Notes: generated from the sequence alone by a model not told the origin. A stretch of DNA of 64,000 nucleotides from Sweltsa coloradensis (GCA_024449915.1 JAMZAV010000902.1:124001-188000), one strand, 5' to 3'; numbered from the stretch's first letter, positions 38,223-49,200 are shown. Numbers and translations: made by a program.

Positions 38223-38614
38223 AAAAAATAGAATAAGTATAATGATATGACATACAAGATTTTAAAGCTGTCTGCAGAATGACGCGTCATGGCCTTATTG
38301 ACATACAAAACAATAATTAAAATAGGCCATCAGCTATTCAATAGGCCTACATTTTATAAAATGTATATTTAAAAAAAAAAAACAGTAGTCCTAAGTGAGT
38401 AGATAAATATATATATATAGGCCTACTCAGATTGCGTTTACATTGTAAAACGATGTAGAAAACGTGCAAAACAAGTGTAGGGCTATAATTTGCTAGAAGC
38501 TCTTTTGATTTCGCAAGTTCGCGCGAATGTACTTTACTGCGAGGGGGTATAGCAGTGTGCTAGAAATAGCAATCAACTCGTTCGGACACGACTGTATACG
38601 TTATAAACATTGTC
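38223..38614. other. No gene seen
   Basis: AT-rich filler with a short TATATATA run near 38410. Nothing recognisable. Confidence 0.4.
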
Positions 38615-38755
38615 GTCCAACGACTATCATGAAGAACTTCTATCATATGATAATGGCGACAAACTTTTCCAAAGTAATCTATTTAACAAAATATAATTCA
38701 CATCATACACATTTCTTTAATTTATTTATTTTCATTCACATATAACTTTTATTTT
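38615..38755 (+). mobile_element. LINE fragment (end of coding region and 3' UTR)
   Basis: Matches the end of the LINE at 55-57 kb: GAAGAACTTCTATCATATGA, then AGTAATCTATTTAACAAAAT and CACATCATACACATTTCTTT, with a deletion of about 15 bases. It is cut off on the right by the rolling-circle-like element that starts at 38756. Confidence 0.85.
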
Positions 38756-39538
38756 TGGATGAGCGTAGCGAGCGTAGCGAGCGAAGCGAAGATTCCATTT
38801 CACTACACTGGAGAAAAAAATCCGGGTTGTTTTTTTTTTTTCCTTCTTTTTTTTGTATTTTTGTGTGTCTGTTAACACGATTCCGGCTTAACCGATACTC
38901 CGATTGTGATGAAATTTTATGGAGGCCTTCGAAATCTCTGAACTTAGAACTGCCACGTTTTTAAGCGCAATCGGAAAATTTTTTCTCATAAAAAACGCAA
39001 TTTTACGATTTTTTTCGAATTTTAAAAAATTTCTTCGACTTATAACTCCTACATGCTTTATCCGATTGTAATGATTTTTTCACAGAACCTTAATTTTATG
39101 AATTAAGATATTCGTGTAAAATTTAAGCGTAATCGAAAAAATATTTCTCATGAAAATCGAAATTTTACGAGTTTTTTTCTTTTTTAAAACAATTCTTTGA
39201 CTTATAACACCTACATGCTTTATCCTATTGTAATGATTTTTTCACAGAACCCTTATTGTATGAATTTATATATTCGTGTAAAATTTGATCGCAATCGAGA
39301 AATTATTTCTTATAAAAATCGCAATTTTACGATATTTTTATTTTTTTAACAATTACAATTAACTTAAAAAAATTAATAAATTAAAGTTAATTTTTTATTT
39401 AATTTAATTTAATTTTTAAAAAATTCAACTTAGTAATGATTTTTCCACAGAACAACAGAAAATCCGCATAACACATGGCAGCTCAATGCACCAATTACGC
39501 TCATCCAACAACGCGGCGGGACTTAAGCGTTTTCCTAG
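38756..39538 (+). mobile_element. Rolling-circle-like (HINE/DINE-1-type) element, copy 2
   Basis: Same family as 24767-25406, with ends TGGATGAGCGTAGCGAGCG and GCGTTTTCCTAG and a T on each outer side. Inside are three diverged repeats of about 150 bp, each with CTTATAAC.CCTACATGC, TATCCGATTGTAATG and GATTTTTTCACAGAAC. It landed in a LINE fragment. Confidence 0.88.
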
Positions 39539-39944
39539 TGCTATTTCTTTCATCATCATTTTATTTTGTTATCTATACACTTAAAAACAATTAAATCATT
39601 AAACATTATTAACCCAACTCATCAACTTTCATTACCACAGGCGTCGCAATATGACCTAACCGGTTGAAGCGCCCTAGTTCCTCACGTCGCCGTCATCGTC
39701 GTTGGTTTAACTTTGTCTTATTAGTAATAATATGGTGTCAGTAGTTTGTTTATATTTTATAGGTACGTGCCGGCACCGGCGTAAGTCTCCTAGTGATCGG
39801 CCATAGTGAATAACCGAACAATATATGGCCGGACAACGCTACCTTGGAACTTGATTTAGAACTTCTTCGGTGGGGTTCCAACCAAACACCCCATGTTTGT
39901 ACTTCAATTGATAGACCTTGAAATCTAGGATACCGTCCCTATCT
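39539..39944. other. No gene seen
   Basis: No open frame. The phrase GCGCCCTAGTTCCTCACGTC at about 39669 resembles GCGCCCTAGTTTCTCACGTC in repeat R2 (40628 and 54880). Confidence 0.4.
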
Positions 39945-40756
39945 CAAAACTGATATATTTTGATAATGACTAACTAGTATCTGACCAAGCCCTTGCAGAT
40001 AGTTATAAATCTATTTATGTAGAATTAATTGCGTTTTCCCATTTTTTCAAATATGCAACTAAGACAAAATAATAATAATATAGTAAATGGCTTTGAAACC
40101 AGGCTCTATAAGGAAATCAAAACTAATTTTTTCAAATTTTTTTGAATGGGCACATGGCAATTAATATCACCTCTACAAAATTGCTTGCAAAATTTAATTC
40201 GCCCTAGTACACCATTCAAGGTAGGCTTAGTAAGTTGTGTTTATGAAACATTAATATTTAACTGTTTTTTTAGAGGTTGACTGAAAGGAAAAAGTTTTTA
40301 AAAAATTGTCTTTCCTGCGTTTATTCGTTTGGTGGTAAAAATCGGTACAGATTGCCTGTAAACTTAAAAATTTGCAAGAAAGACAATTGTAAAAAAAAAA
40401 TCCAACTTTTTGATCTGAAAAATAAAAATTTTAATTTTTCACTTTGAATGTTGGTCTATTTATCTTATTTTTTAAAGATGAATGCTATGATTGTTCTGCT
40501 TCTTTGATGCCTACACATCTTCATGCTTGGCAACAATTTGAAAGGAACACTTCGATTTGGTAAGTTTTACCTCTTGCACCTTACTATCTATCAAGTAGTA
40601 ATCTTAGTTGTAGTAGTTGTCGTACGGAGCGCCCTAGTTTCTCACGTCAACATCGTATTACTCTTGCTAATTACTGTGGAACTAACTGTCGGCATGGATA
40701 CCAGTTGAGCACTAATGGAATCGTTGTTGACGTCTACTGGACGGATTTGGTTTTAG
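39945..40756 (+). repeat. Dispersed repeat R2, uninterrupted copy
   Basis: About 800 bp, matching 53388-55010. Landmarks: ATCTGACCAAGCC, TCAAATATGCAAC, AGAGGTTGACTGA, TTTGGTGGTAAA, GGTTGGTCTATTTATCTT, CGTACGGAGCGCCCTAG and AACTGTCGGCATGGATACC. No coding sequence recognised. It serves as the empty-site reference for the element inserted in the other copy. Confidence 0.85.
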
Positions 40757-40965
40757 TTAAAGGGGCTGAAAACCCAAAAAAATATTTTTTACCACGTGAT
40801 CTATAGCACAATACTACACTTAAATGACCGTTTAAAAAATTATATCTTGTAACTTTGATTTTAACACGAATTTTTTAATTTTTTTGATCCAGAAATTGAC
40901 GAAAATTGGTGTTTTGGAAAATTTCCTAAATCAGCTTTAACCTGCTTCTTTTTGGTCCACATAGA
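40757..40965 (+). repeat. Dispersed repeat R1, copy 2
   Basis: Matches 31306-31530 in reverse. It lies directly between R2 and the hAT element. Confidence 0.8.
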
Positions 40966-41128
40966 TGCTAGAGCAGGGGTCGGCAACCTTTTGCAATGTG
41001 CGTGCCAAAATGATGTTAAAATTTTTAACTGTATTGTTCGCGTGCCAGTACAAATTTTACGAGACAAAATGTTGATTGTTGGTTATTCTTGAAACACATT
41101 TTGAAGATGCTAGTGTATAGTTTATTTA

Positions 41129-41728
41129 TCCTTGAGATACAAAGTGACCATCGACGGACGCGTCGGGTATGGGTATGAGGCAGCTGCTAAGGGTTGCCGC
41201 GTGAAGTCGTAAAATAGACCATCCTAGAAGCTGAGGGTCTTCTACCTGCTGTATTCTCTTCCTGTTCTATTTATTTATTGATATTTTTTGTTTAATTGCA
41301 AATATCTAATAACGTTGTTAAAATATTAAGCGTGCGTCTTGAATGTCATTTTTTTGGACGAAATTCTACGATAAAAACTGACTGAGTTACGGATAATGCT
41401 TCTATAATATATTTTAATAATAAAAAAGTAATCTTTATATATTTCAGTCAGTTTTGATCGTAGACACTAGGGAAAAAAACCATTTCATAACTCAAGCTAC
41501 ACATTTGAACCACGTTATTAAATACATGCAATTATAAAAAAAATATTTCGCTGAATAAATTATTTTTATCACAATAGATTTGAAATGTGCGGAGGCAGGT
41601 GGAAAAAAAAACCATGTTCGCTCCCAAATTCGGTCACGCCAAAAAAGGTGGAAAGGGAAAAATGCAGACAATAGACGGGACGACCGATCTCGGTCTCGTC
41701 CGCCGATGGTCACTTTGTATCTCAAGGA
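41129..41728. mobile_element. 600-bp TA-flanked MITE nested in the hAT element
   Basis: Ends are inverted repeats of at least 25 bases, beginning TCCTTGAGATACAAAGTGAC. TA is present directly outside both ends (41127-41128 and 41729-41730), as expected for Tc1/mariner-type insertion. No transposase inside. The overlapping open frames at 41492-41795 have no recognisable domain. Confidence 0.8.
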
Positions 41729-41829
41729 TATATACACTTTAGTTACAAATTATCTCAAAATCATGTATTTCATGTTTCTCGTTCAGTGCTTTTAGTTTTG
41801 GAAAATATTTACACTTTTTTGAATCAATG

Positions 41830-42770
41830 TCAGTTGTGAATTTCCAAGTTTTTACAAAAAGACTTCCATTTCTCGAAAGCACACAAAACGTTTATCTTTT
41901 TGCCCTGAATACGTTTGTTCAGTTCATTGAGATTTGTTGTAATGTCTGTTAAGAACATTAACTTCGACAGCCAAACTGGATCATTGAGTTCTGGGTAATC
42001 CGCTTCTATCTCGTCAAGAAAAACAATAATTACATCAAGACACTCGACGAACCGATCCAAAACTTTCCCTGCACTGAGCCACCAAACAGCACAAGTAGTA
42101 AATCGCCATATTGGGATTCCATTTCGTCTTAAAGCGTTATAAAGCGGCGATGAACCAATGCAGATCGAGCAACGATAGAATTTTCTTTCTTGGTAACAGT
42201 TTTCTTCACTTCTTGTAAGTCGGCATCAGAGATTACTGCACACAAATTTTGTTGATGAATAACACAGTGGAAGGAAAGGAGTGATCTTTGTAATTCCTTT
42301 CTAGCAGCTTCACAAATCCCACGTGTTGCCCTCTCATTTACGGGGCACCGTCAGTCGTGACTGAAAACAACTTTTCTTTGAGGTTTAGTTTATTGGCATC
42401 ACTAAACTGCACAAACTTACTAACTGCCTCTATCACATCAAATTGCTTTTGTCGTCCCAGTCATTTGAACATAGTTCTTCATTTATAGCCATATTGTTTC
42501 CTACATGAAAGCGCGCAACAATGGCCAGTTGAGCGACGTCAAAGTTGTCAGTTCTCTTATCCAATGCCAAACTCAACACATTATATTTTGTAAATCATGT
42601 TGAACTTTGCTGTCAACATTTCTAGCCATTTCTTCAATGCGCCTTTGAATTGCGCGATAAAATTTTGACTTGGTTAGTAAAATCTTGAAACAACTCCTTG
42701 GAACACTGATAAATCGCATCCTTTAAGAAATCGCCATCAGTTAATGGTTATCCCGCTTTCGCAATCGCTA
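41830..42770 (-). pseudogene. hAT transposase remnant (ZBED/GTF2IRD2-like)
   Basis: Minus-strand fragments in shifting frames carry hAT transposase phrases. Around 42345-42365 reads KLFSVTTDGAP followed by a stop, where the family has VTTDGAPAM near the catalytic aspartate. Then comes RGQHVGFVKLLE. The piece 41830-42060 reads LTDITTNLNELNKRIQGK, the typical helical stretch of these transposases. Multiple stops and frameshifts make it inactive. The N-terminal BED finger and much of the C-terminal dimerisation region are not visible. Confidence 0.85.
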
Positions 42771-42961
42771 ATTACACATAACTTGCTGTTGTACAATATG
42801 AACTGTCTCGTCTACTAAAATAAAATTCAGATGTATAAAAAGAAATAGTACCAATCTATGTTTTTCATGAAATATTAATATTTTAAATTTTTTTGTCAGG
42901 CCAAGGCGAGTGCCACAGGGAATGGCTTGGCTGGCACGCGTGCCATAGGTTGCCGACCCTG

Positions 42962-43045
42962 CACTAGACCATCAGGACGGGTACATTTTACCCTCTTAAT
43001 TGTAGTTGCATTATACACCGAATGGATGGAACAGTACTGCAACGA
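42962..43045 (-). repeat. tRNA-SINE-like copy E, truncated; empty site for the Harbinger insertion
   Basis: On the minus strand reads the left arm (TGTATAATGCAACTACAATT, then AAAATGTACCCGTCCTGATG) and the start of the tRNA head (GGTCTAGTG), then stops at the hAT end. The junction CCTGATGG is uninterrupted here, whereas at 32535/38075 the 5.5-kb element sits in it. Confidence 0.8.
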
Positions 43046-43224
43046 AAAACTGTTGCCTTTGAACTGACCACCAAACATTGATTATAATGTCATTACCTTA
43101 CGCAGGTACGAGCGAGGGTTCATTTCTCGAATTGGTTTTATGTTCTTTATGTTCTCTATGCTTTCCCAACCTGTCAACTCTTCTCCAATCATACTAAACT
43201 AGCCGATTGGCCTTTTCCTAATTG

Positions 43225-43345
43225 TAATATACCTAGGAAGAATAGTTATGATCTATACTTAAAGATGTGCTCCACGAGTTTCTATGGTGAAGAGAACGAT
43301 GTATTTTCCAGTTTCCCGAAAACCACTACCGTCAGTTTCCAAATA
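43225..43345 (+). mobile_element. LINE 3'-UTR fragment
   Basis: Matches the 3' UTR of the LINE at 55-57 kb: AGGAAGAATAGTTA, then GCTCCACGAGTTTC, GAAGAGAACGATGTATTTTC and CCAGTTTCCCGAAAA. Confidence 0.8.
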
Positions 43346-43849
43346 ACTCAAACCCCACCAAATTTATAGCTTTTTTAACTTAATCTGTTTTTATACTCTT
43401 TTATTTTTTTTGTTTCGGATATTGTTTCGAAATAAAAACTGTTCCGTAATAAGTGTATTTTTCTACATAATATTCCACTAAATAAACGTCATCTAGTTGC
43501 TTACAAGCCAATCCATGCCTAGTTATGTAGAATTTAACACCGTCCTTGGCAAGTCTTTCCCAGACAATTTCACTAGCCTCACAATTTGAAGAAAACAACT
43601 AAAATATATATTATTTTATAAAAGTAATAAGAAATGGGGGGGGGTTCTCACGACGTCGTCTTTACCATCGCCGTGGAGAGGAGGGAATGGGTGTCCCCGA
43701 CGACGACTGTCAGAGCTCGCCTCTTGTTTCAGGAAGGATTACCTCGTACGATCTGCCGAGGACACCTGAGCTTAAGTCTACCAAGGGCACAGTCGAGATA
43801 AGAAAGTGTGATATTAGAATAAAACATTTAAAATGCAAAAAAAGAACGT
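43346..43849. other. No gene seen
   Basis: Two small open frames (43401-43598 minus, 43687-43881 plus) have no recognisable domain. A G run is at about 43637-43645. Confidence 0.35.
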
Positions 43850-43855
43850 TTTATT
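43850..43855 (-). promoter_or_regulatory. Candidate polyadenylation signal of the F-box gene
   Basis: AATAAA on the minus strand, 165 bases past the distal in-frame stop of the F-box/LRR gene. Confidence 0.35.
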
Positions 43856-44019
43856 ACGAATGCAACAATTCAAATGTTTAACATTTATGTGTACTATATA
43901 ATAGGCTATAAAATATATTTTTCTACATATGAACTTTGAACTTGTTACTTGTTGTATTAAAAAGTGTACTGGCTACCTTTAGGGCCTACAACTGTTACAG
44001 ATGTGGATACGTGTCAATT

Positions 44020-45246
44020 TTAAGGAGAGGCATCTTTTCCATGAGGGTTTTCTTCCAATCGACATCCTGCAGCTGAGAGCAATGAATGAATGAATGGGCT
44101 CGGCAAGTGATCGGGAATCATCAGCAAGGTATTCCTGGTTGGATTATCCCCACGGCAGATAATTTTCAGACTTGTCAGGTTGGAGCATCCATGATGATGG
44201 GGTTCATTAACTCATTGGATAGAAGCGATGGGTAGCGAATGACATTCATGTCAAAATCAAAACTTGAATACACCCTGAGCGTCAATTTCAACAAGTTTAT
44301 CAACTCGTTACCAATGGTCGTTAACAACTGGCTACTGAAGAGGCACAAAGACAACTCAAGTGTTGTTAATTCCTTTAAGGAATCATGGGATAACAAAAGT
44401 GACAATGAATTTAACGGGGACTGCAGATAATATTCAATGTTTTAAACTACGCAGGCCTGTCATCTGAGCGATTTCTTGCAGACCCTCTTCTGGCAGAGTA
44501 TCAGCTCGAAACAAACCCAGGTCCGTCAAATGATGACATCCGGTGATGGCGCTCATAACATCCACATTCCATTCTTCACAATCTACGTGTAGAACACGTA
44601 GAGTCCCACTAAGCTGCGCACATAGTCCCGTCAGCTCTGCACTTGTTAAGCGGAAGTCACTCCGATAAACCCCCAGCTCCTCCAGCTGTACACAACATTG
44701 AAGGAGGTTTAATAAAATCCTTGATCCTTCATTGTTTTCATCAACCTCTTCCCAGTTTACTACTTTAAGATGAACGAGCATCACGACGAAATCTTTATAA
44801 AATATACTGTCACACTTCTCTACCACAATCTCATCCGGTCCTGTTTTGTTGTACGTCTTCGCACATTGGTCGACGAGTCTTGTGATATATGACTTTTCCA
44901 GACCTACATAGGAGGATTTGAATGATATGCTGGACCATAAGTTTAAACGCAGAAGTGGTGGTTCACCAACGATGACGTCTTCTCTGAAAAGATATTCGAC
45001 TGCCTTCTCACCTTCGTGGATTCTCTCCACGCCATAGAGCTGGCGGTCCCAGTGTAGACGCTCCCACTGTCTACACACTCGAGGCACGACATTGCAGAGC
45101 TCGGACAGACTCAGATAACCAAAAATGTGGAGTAGAAGCTCTTGGGGTAGTGTCTGGATGCTTCCAGAAGGGATTATCCGTTCTGTCACAATATTCCATT
45201 CGCTCGTGAGCTGCCCGTCAAAAAATTCCGTTCTCTTCCTGTCCAT
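44020..45246 (-). pseudogene. F-box/leucine-rich-repeat gene, frame broken twice
   Basis: Full span of the only recognisable host gene, about 409 codons in one exon. The family recruits substrates to SCF ubiquitin ligases: the F-box binds Skp1 and the leucine-rich repeats bind the target. The frame runs from the ATG at 45244-45246 to a TGA at 44434. Immediately past it, the next frame continues in register with repeat-like sequence (SLKELTTLELSLCLFSS) to a TGA at 44175-44177. The original frame then resumes (SNLTSLKIICRGDNP) to a TAA at 44020-44022. The two shifts are +1 and -1 and cancel out. This looks either like a young pseudogene or like two single-base errors in the assembly. Intronless structure suggests a retrocopy or a single-exon family. 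Confidence 0.75.
44434..45246 (-). CDS. F-box protein with LRR-like region, uninterrupted part
   Basis: 270 codons from ATG at 45246. The open frame extends upstream to a TTG at 45273 with no better ATG, so the ATG at 45246 is chosen. The F-box spans about residues 31-72, with TLPQELLLHIFGYLSLSEL followed by VCRQWERLHWDRQLY. Residues about 160-270 hold leucine-rich-repeat-like turns, for example LEELGVYRSDF, LRVLHVDCEEWN and LTDLGLFRADTLPEEG. It stops abruptly inside a repeat (GLRSLKH). F-box family membership is clear. The substrate and orthologue are unknown. An upstream G homopolymer (45379-45395) marks non-coding DNA. Confidence 0.85.
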   Translation of the reverse strand: MDRKRTEFFDGQLTSEWNIVTERIIPSGSIQTLPQELLLHIFGYLSLSELCNVVPRVCRQWERLHWDRQLYGVERIHEGEKAVEYLFREDVIVGEPPLLRLNLWSSISFKSSYVGLEKSYITRLVDQCAKTYNKTGPDEIVVEKCDSIFYKDFVVMLVHLKVVNWEEVDENNEGSRILLNLLQCCVQLEELGVYRSDFRLTSAELTGLCAQLSGTLRVLHVDCEEWNVDVMSAITGCHHLTDLGLFRADTLPEEGLQEIAQMTGLRSLKH

Positions 45247-45273
45247 ATTGTAAAACCTTGCGTCCTTTGGCAA

Positions 45274-45856
45274 AGACTATCTGCCTCCTGCAAAAAGGGC
45301 TCGGAACCGGATCCGGGTGTACCGCTGCCGTGGCACAGTCGATCCCTCTCAGAGGACGGAACTTATTTGTTTGATGGTGGGGGGGGGGGGGGGGGCAATA
45401 TAAAAATACGTTTAAAATGACGCCCAGGACTGTGTGAACAAGTTGCCGTGTCAATAAGTGCCAGGCATTCACCTCTGGGGTGTGCGGCCTTGACAGCGGC
45501 CTGATCCCGCCTAACCTACAGGGTCAAGAAAGCCTTCCTCTATGAGCCAGCCTACCGAATCAAACTAACCTGGAGCAGGATTATTAGTGCTTGAACTTGG
45601 CGCCCGCTATGTACGGGACGGGAGGCTCACAGCCGTTGAGTCTTCATAAGAAGAGGCGTAAGTAAGGCAAAGGTAATAATAAATAACATTATACATAAAA
45701 TGAATCACAAGATTATAATTTAGACATCTGTTTCAAACATTGTTTTCAATGGAATTGATTGACGAGCGGCATACAAGCGGTTTCTGTAGTGACGACTTTT
45801 GTTATTGTTATCTACAGCCTGCTTGAGTACGAGAGATTTGTTTGAAAGGTATTGAC
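45274..45856. other. No gene seen; 5' flank of the F-box gene
   Basis: Contains a 17-base G run (45379-45395). The stretch 45475-45660 is comparatively GC-rich with no frame I recognise. Any promoter of the F-box gene would lie here, but no clear TATA or initiator could be fixed. Confidence 0.35.
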
Positions 45857-46314
45857 CACCGCCGTCTGGATGTATGTAAGATACAAATTAAGCTGCTTGT
45901 CGTGGCTCGGATTTCCCCATGTTAAATGATTGACATGCAAAAGGCATAGAGCTTTGTCGGTCTGCCGCTAGATAGGGCTAGTTAAGGGGGGCGGAAGTAG
46001 ATTTATTTCAGGTTTAGGATTGGGACTTTTGGACGGGCTTTTAATTAATGAATAATAAAGGTGTTAATTATATTTTTATTTAGTTGGAACGTTTTATATC
46101 AAGGAATTGTTTATTTTCCATGAATTATGACAACAAACTCAGGTAGGGAAAGGAAGTTTCACAGATCTAGTTCCAGCTTTGAACCATAGATGGTGTTAGT
46201 TAAGGGGGGCATGAACTTCTTTACCGACTGAAAGTTTGCTGAAAGTCATGACCGAATTTTGTTGAGCCATGACAAGCAGCTCTTTTGTATCTTACATACA
46301 TCCAGACGGCGGTG
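45857..46314. mobile_element. 458-bp MITE with 8-bp target duplication
   Basis: Inverted ends of about 55 bases, starting CACCGCCGTCTGGATGTATG. Flanked by GTATTGAC (45849-45856) and CTATTGAC (46315-46322), 7 of 8 matching. Inside, GTTAAGGGGGGC occurs twice (about 45980 and 46199). No transposase. An 8-bp duplication fits hAT or P superfamily. Confidence 0.88.
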
Positions 46315-46322
46315 CTATTGAC

Positions 46323-47193
46323 ATACGGCAAATACCGTAATATAACACTACGTTTAATACAGGAAAGATGGCTGTGTTTCCATTGTTGTGGCAGGAGATA
46401 ATTTGGATTAGCGCCCCTGGCGGCATTGGAGTTACATTGGGCGCGAAATTCAAATACTGGAGTTAGCGCATAGACTATTTTACCGGGTCGGGTTTGAGTG
46501 TAATTTTCCAGTTGGACAATTACGTTACACGACAAAACAAGGGCAAGATGCCCCTGGGCAGGCTAATACATAATGTTACTATCGAAAATACTTAAACTCA
46601 GACTATTTTAGTCGCCACTCCTTGCACCTGAGTGGAGTAATCACAACACCAAGGTTATTAGTGCCCTATGGTTATTTTTTTTTTTTAAAGATTGGGGCGA
46701 AAGGGGAAACGCGGTGGTACACGGTGAGGGTAGGCCTGTGCTGTTCAGAAACAGACAGGGGGAAGGTTGGCGGGGTAGGGGCCGGTGGGTTGTGACGAAA
46801 TCAGGCCGGGGGCTGGCACGGGGAGGGGTTGTTGGGGGTTGCCCCACGTCGTGATCGTTGTCGCCTGCGTCATCGTCCGTCTTGTCATTGTCGTCGTCGT
46901 CGTCGTCGGTGAGGTAGTCAAAGGGAAGGGGAAAATTCCTCGAGGGCAGACGACGTCCTTTTCTTTGCCTTGTACGATGAGCATAAGAGGTAAGCTCTGG
47001 GCCTATTCGACTCCCCGGGTTCAGGCATGCTGAACCCATCTGGACACTCAGACGGTCGCGTGGATATAGACACACAACTTGGTGTGCATAAGGCATGGGG
47101 AGGGGTTGTCATTCCTTTTAATTTTATGCTTCAGTGCATAGCAACAAAAATAAGATGAACATATTATATTGCATCTTTATTGCAAGTGTAACG
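46323..47193. other. No firm gene; GC-rich low-complexity open frames
   Basis: A 151-codon frame (46641-47096, minus) includes an Asp run from a GTC trinucleotide repeat at about 46888-46910 and a Pro/Thr-rich part. Other frames are open over the same DNA, so openness reflects low stop content. No domain is recognised, and a coding exon cannot be excluded. Confidence 0.35.
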
Positions 47194-48178
47194 CAGTGGC
47201 GGATACAGGGGGGGGCGGTGGGGCGATCGCACCCCCCCATGATTCTTTAAAAATTAAAAAAAAATGATTTTATTATTTTATTGTGCACGCACCAAATGCA
47301 CTCTAAAAACCTGATTTTCAAAAATTTGGTCTGCGGGCTATTTATTTAAAACTCCAATAAAAATCAACTTTCTTTATGTTGTCAGAAATAATCAGTTTGC
47401 CTCTGAAATGTGCTGCATCAGTGTACTTCGATTTATTAAGTTGTCCTATGTGAATCGTTTTTTAACTAAATAGTATAGACGTTTAATAAATAAATAAAAT
47501 GATGAATTGAAATAAGATCAAACGTTTATAATAATGTTGCAATCTAGGCCAATGCTGTAAATTGTATGCTCGACATGACGACAAAACAAATTGGTGCACA
47601 CAAACTACATTGTTTCCGTATTGCATTCCGCCCACCACTTTTTTTCTAAAACGCACCAAATGCACTCTAAAAACCTGATTTTCAAAAATTTCCCCTGCGG
47701 CGCTATTTATTTAAAAACTCCCAATAAAAATCAATCTTTCTTTATGTTGTCAAAAATAATCAGTTTGCCTCTGAAATGTGTCTGCATCAGTGTACTTCGA
47801 TTTATTAAGTTGTCCTATGTGAATCGTTTTTTAACTAAATAGTATAGACGTTTAATAAATAAATAAAATGATGAATTGAAAATAAGATCAAACGTTTATA
47901 ATAATGTTGCAATCTAGGCCAATGCTGTAAATTGTATGCTCGACATGACGACAAAACAAATTGGTGCACACAAACTACATTGTTTCCGTATTGCATTCCG
48001 CCCACCACTTTTTTTCTAAAACGCACCAAATGCACTCTAAAAACCTGATTTTCAAAATTTTCGCCTGCGGCGCAATTAATGGGGGCGACCCCCCGTGCAT
48101 CCGCGCTTAGTCCTTTCCACGACTGTACATGCACACGCAAATCGCCCCCCCCATGATTATGTCCTAGATCCGCCACTG
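47194..48178. mobile_element. 985-bp non-autonomous hAT element
   Basis: Ends CAGTGGCGGATACAGG and its partner CCTAGATCCGCCACTG are typical hAT terminal repeats. CCCCCCATGATT follows inside both ends in opposite orientation. Flanks GTGTAACG and GTGAACTA are at best a decayed 8-bp duplication. Instead of a transposase, the interior has a tandem duplication. Confidence 0.85.
47287..48065 (+). repeat. ~367-bp tandem duplication inside the hAT element
   Basis: CACCAAATGCACTCTAAAAA recurs at 47290, 47654 and 48024, and the intervening units are nearly identical. Each complete unit contains a LINE-tail-like stretch (TTGTCCTATGTGAATC, then ATAGTATAGACGTTTAATAA and AATAAATAAA), so a LINE 3' end was captured before the duplication. 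High similarity of the units indicates a recent event. Confidence 0.85.
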
Positions 48179-48430
48179 GTGAACTATGGTGAAAACAAAT
48201 ATTATATGATCATCCTTTATTCATTTTAGGGGAAGGCCTATTACTAATTAAAGTGTGCCAGGAACTAGATTAGTAATACTTTGTATACACATTTAAAAAC
48301 ATGTATTGCTATCTAGTTCTTCAGTAACCAATAAAAAATATTAAATTCACAAGAACAATCAATACAAATACGTAGGCTAGTAATAAAACGAGTACCTTTG
48401 AGCATGTCTGTCAAGATAATAATATAATAA

Positions 48431-49200
48431 CTAGGAAAACGCTTAAGTCCCGCCGCGTTGATGGATGAGCGTAATTTTTTTTAAACGTAAAAGCGTAAAA
48501 TTGCGATTTTTAGAAAAATTTTCGATTACGCTCAAATTTCACACGAATATATTTATTCATAAAAATAAGGTTCTGTAAAAAAAAATACAATCGGATAAAG
48601 CATGTAGGTTTTATTCGTCGAAGAAATGTTAAAAATTGAAAAAAATCGTAAAAATGCGATCATCATTAGAAATGATTTTTGATTGCGCTCAAATTTCAAA
48701 AGAATATATAAATTCTTAAACTAAGGATCTGTGAAAAAATCATTACAATGGGAGAAAGCATGTAAGTGGTAGAAGTCGAAGAATGTTTTAAAAATTTAAA
48801 ACATCGTAAAATTGCGATTTTTAAGAAATAAATTTTCGATTGCACCCAAATTTCACACGAATATATTAATTCATAGAATTAAGTTTCTGTGAAAAATCAT
48901 TACAATCGGATAAAGCATGTAGATGTTATAAGTCGAAGAATTTTTTTAAAAATCGAAAAAAAAATCGTACGATTGCGATTTTTATAAAAAATAATTTTTC
49001 GATCGATTTTTACCCCATGCAGTTCTTCGTTCAGAGATTTCACAGACCTCCATAAAATTTCTTTGCAATTGGAGAATTGGTTTAGCCGGAATCGTGTTCA
49101 CAGACACACAAAAATACAAAAAGAAAGAAAAAAAACATTCCGGATTTTTTTCTCCAGTGTAGTGAAATGGAATCTTCGCTTCGCTCGCTACGCTCATCCA
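48431..49200 (-). mobile_element. Rolling-circle-like element, copy 3
   Basis: Minus-strand copy starting TGGATGAGCGTAGCGAGCGA (right end) and ending GCGTTTTCCTAG (48431). Contains four diverged inner repeats with CTACATGC-type cores. Lies 180 bases from copy 4 in the opposite orientation. Confidence 0.88.

Larger units (their letters stand above)
40974..42961 (-). mobile_element. Degenerate hAT transposon (Charlie/Buster-like)
   Basis: Terminal inverted repeats CAGGGGTCGGCAACCT at 40974 and AGGTTGCCGACCCTG at the right end, the type seen in animal hAT elements of the Charlie/Buster group. Flanking octamers TGCTAGAG and CACTAGAC share CTAGA with TA at the centre, matching the nnnTAnnn target preference of Buster elements, though decayed. 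Transposase remnants lie on the minus strand. A 600-bp TA-flanked element is nested at 41129-41728. Confidence 0.85.

Noticed and set aside
40974..42961. Active hAT transposon
   Set aside because: Stops at the DGAP box, several frameshifts, decayed target duplication and a nested insertion.
46641..47096. 151-codon acidic/proline-rich protein
   Set aside because: Low-complexity DNA with GTC repeats; several frames on both strands are open over the same stretch, so openness is not evidence of coding. Left as undecided.
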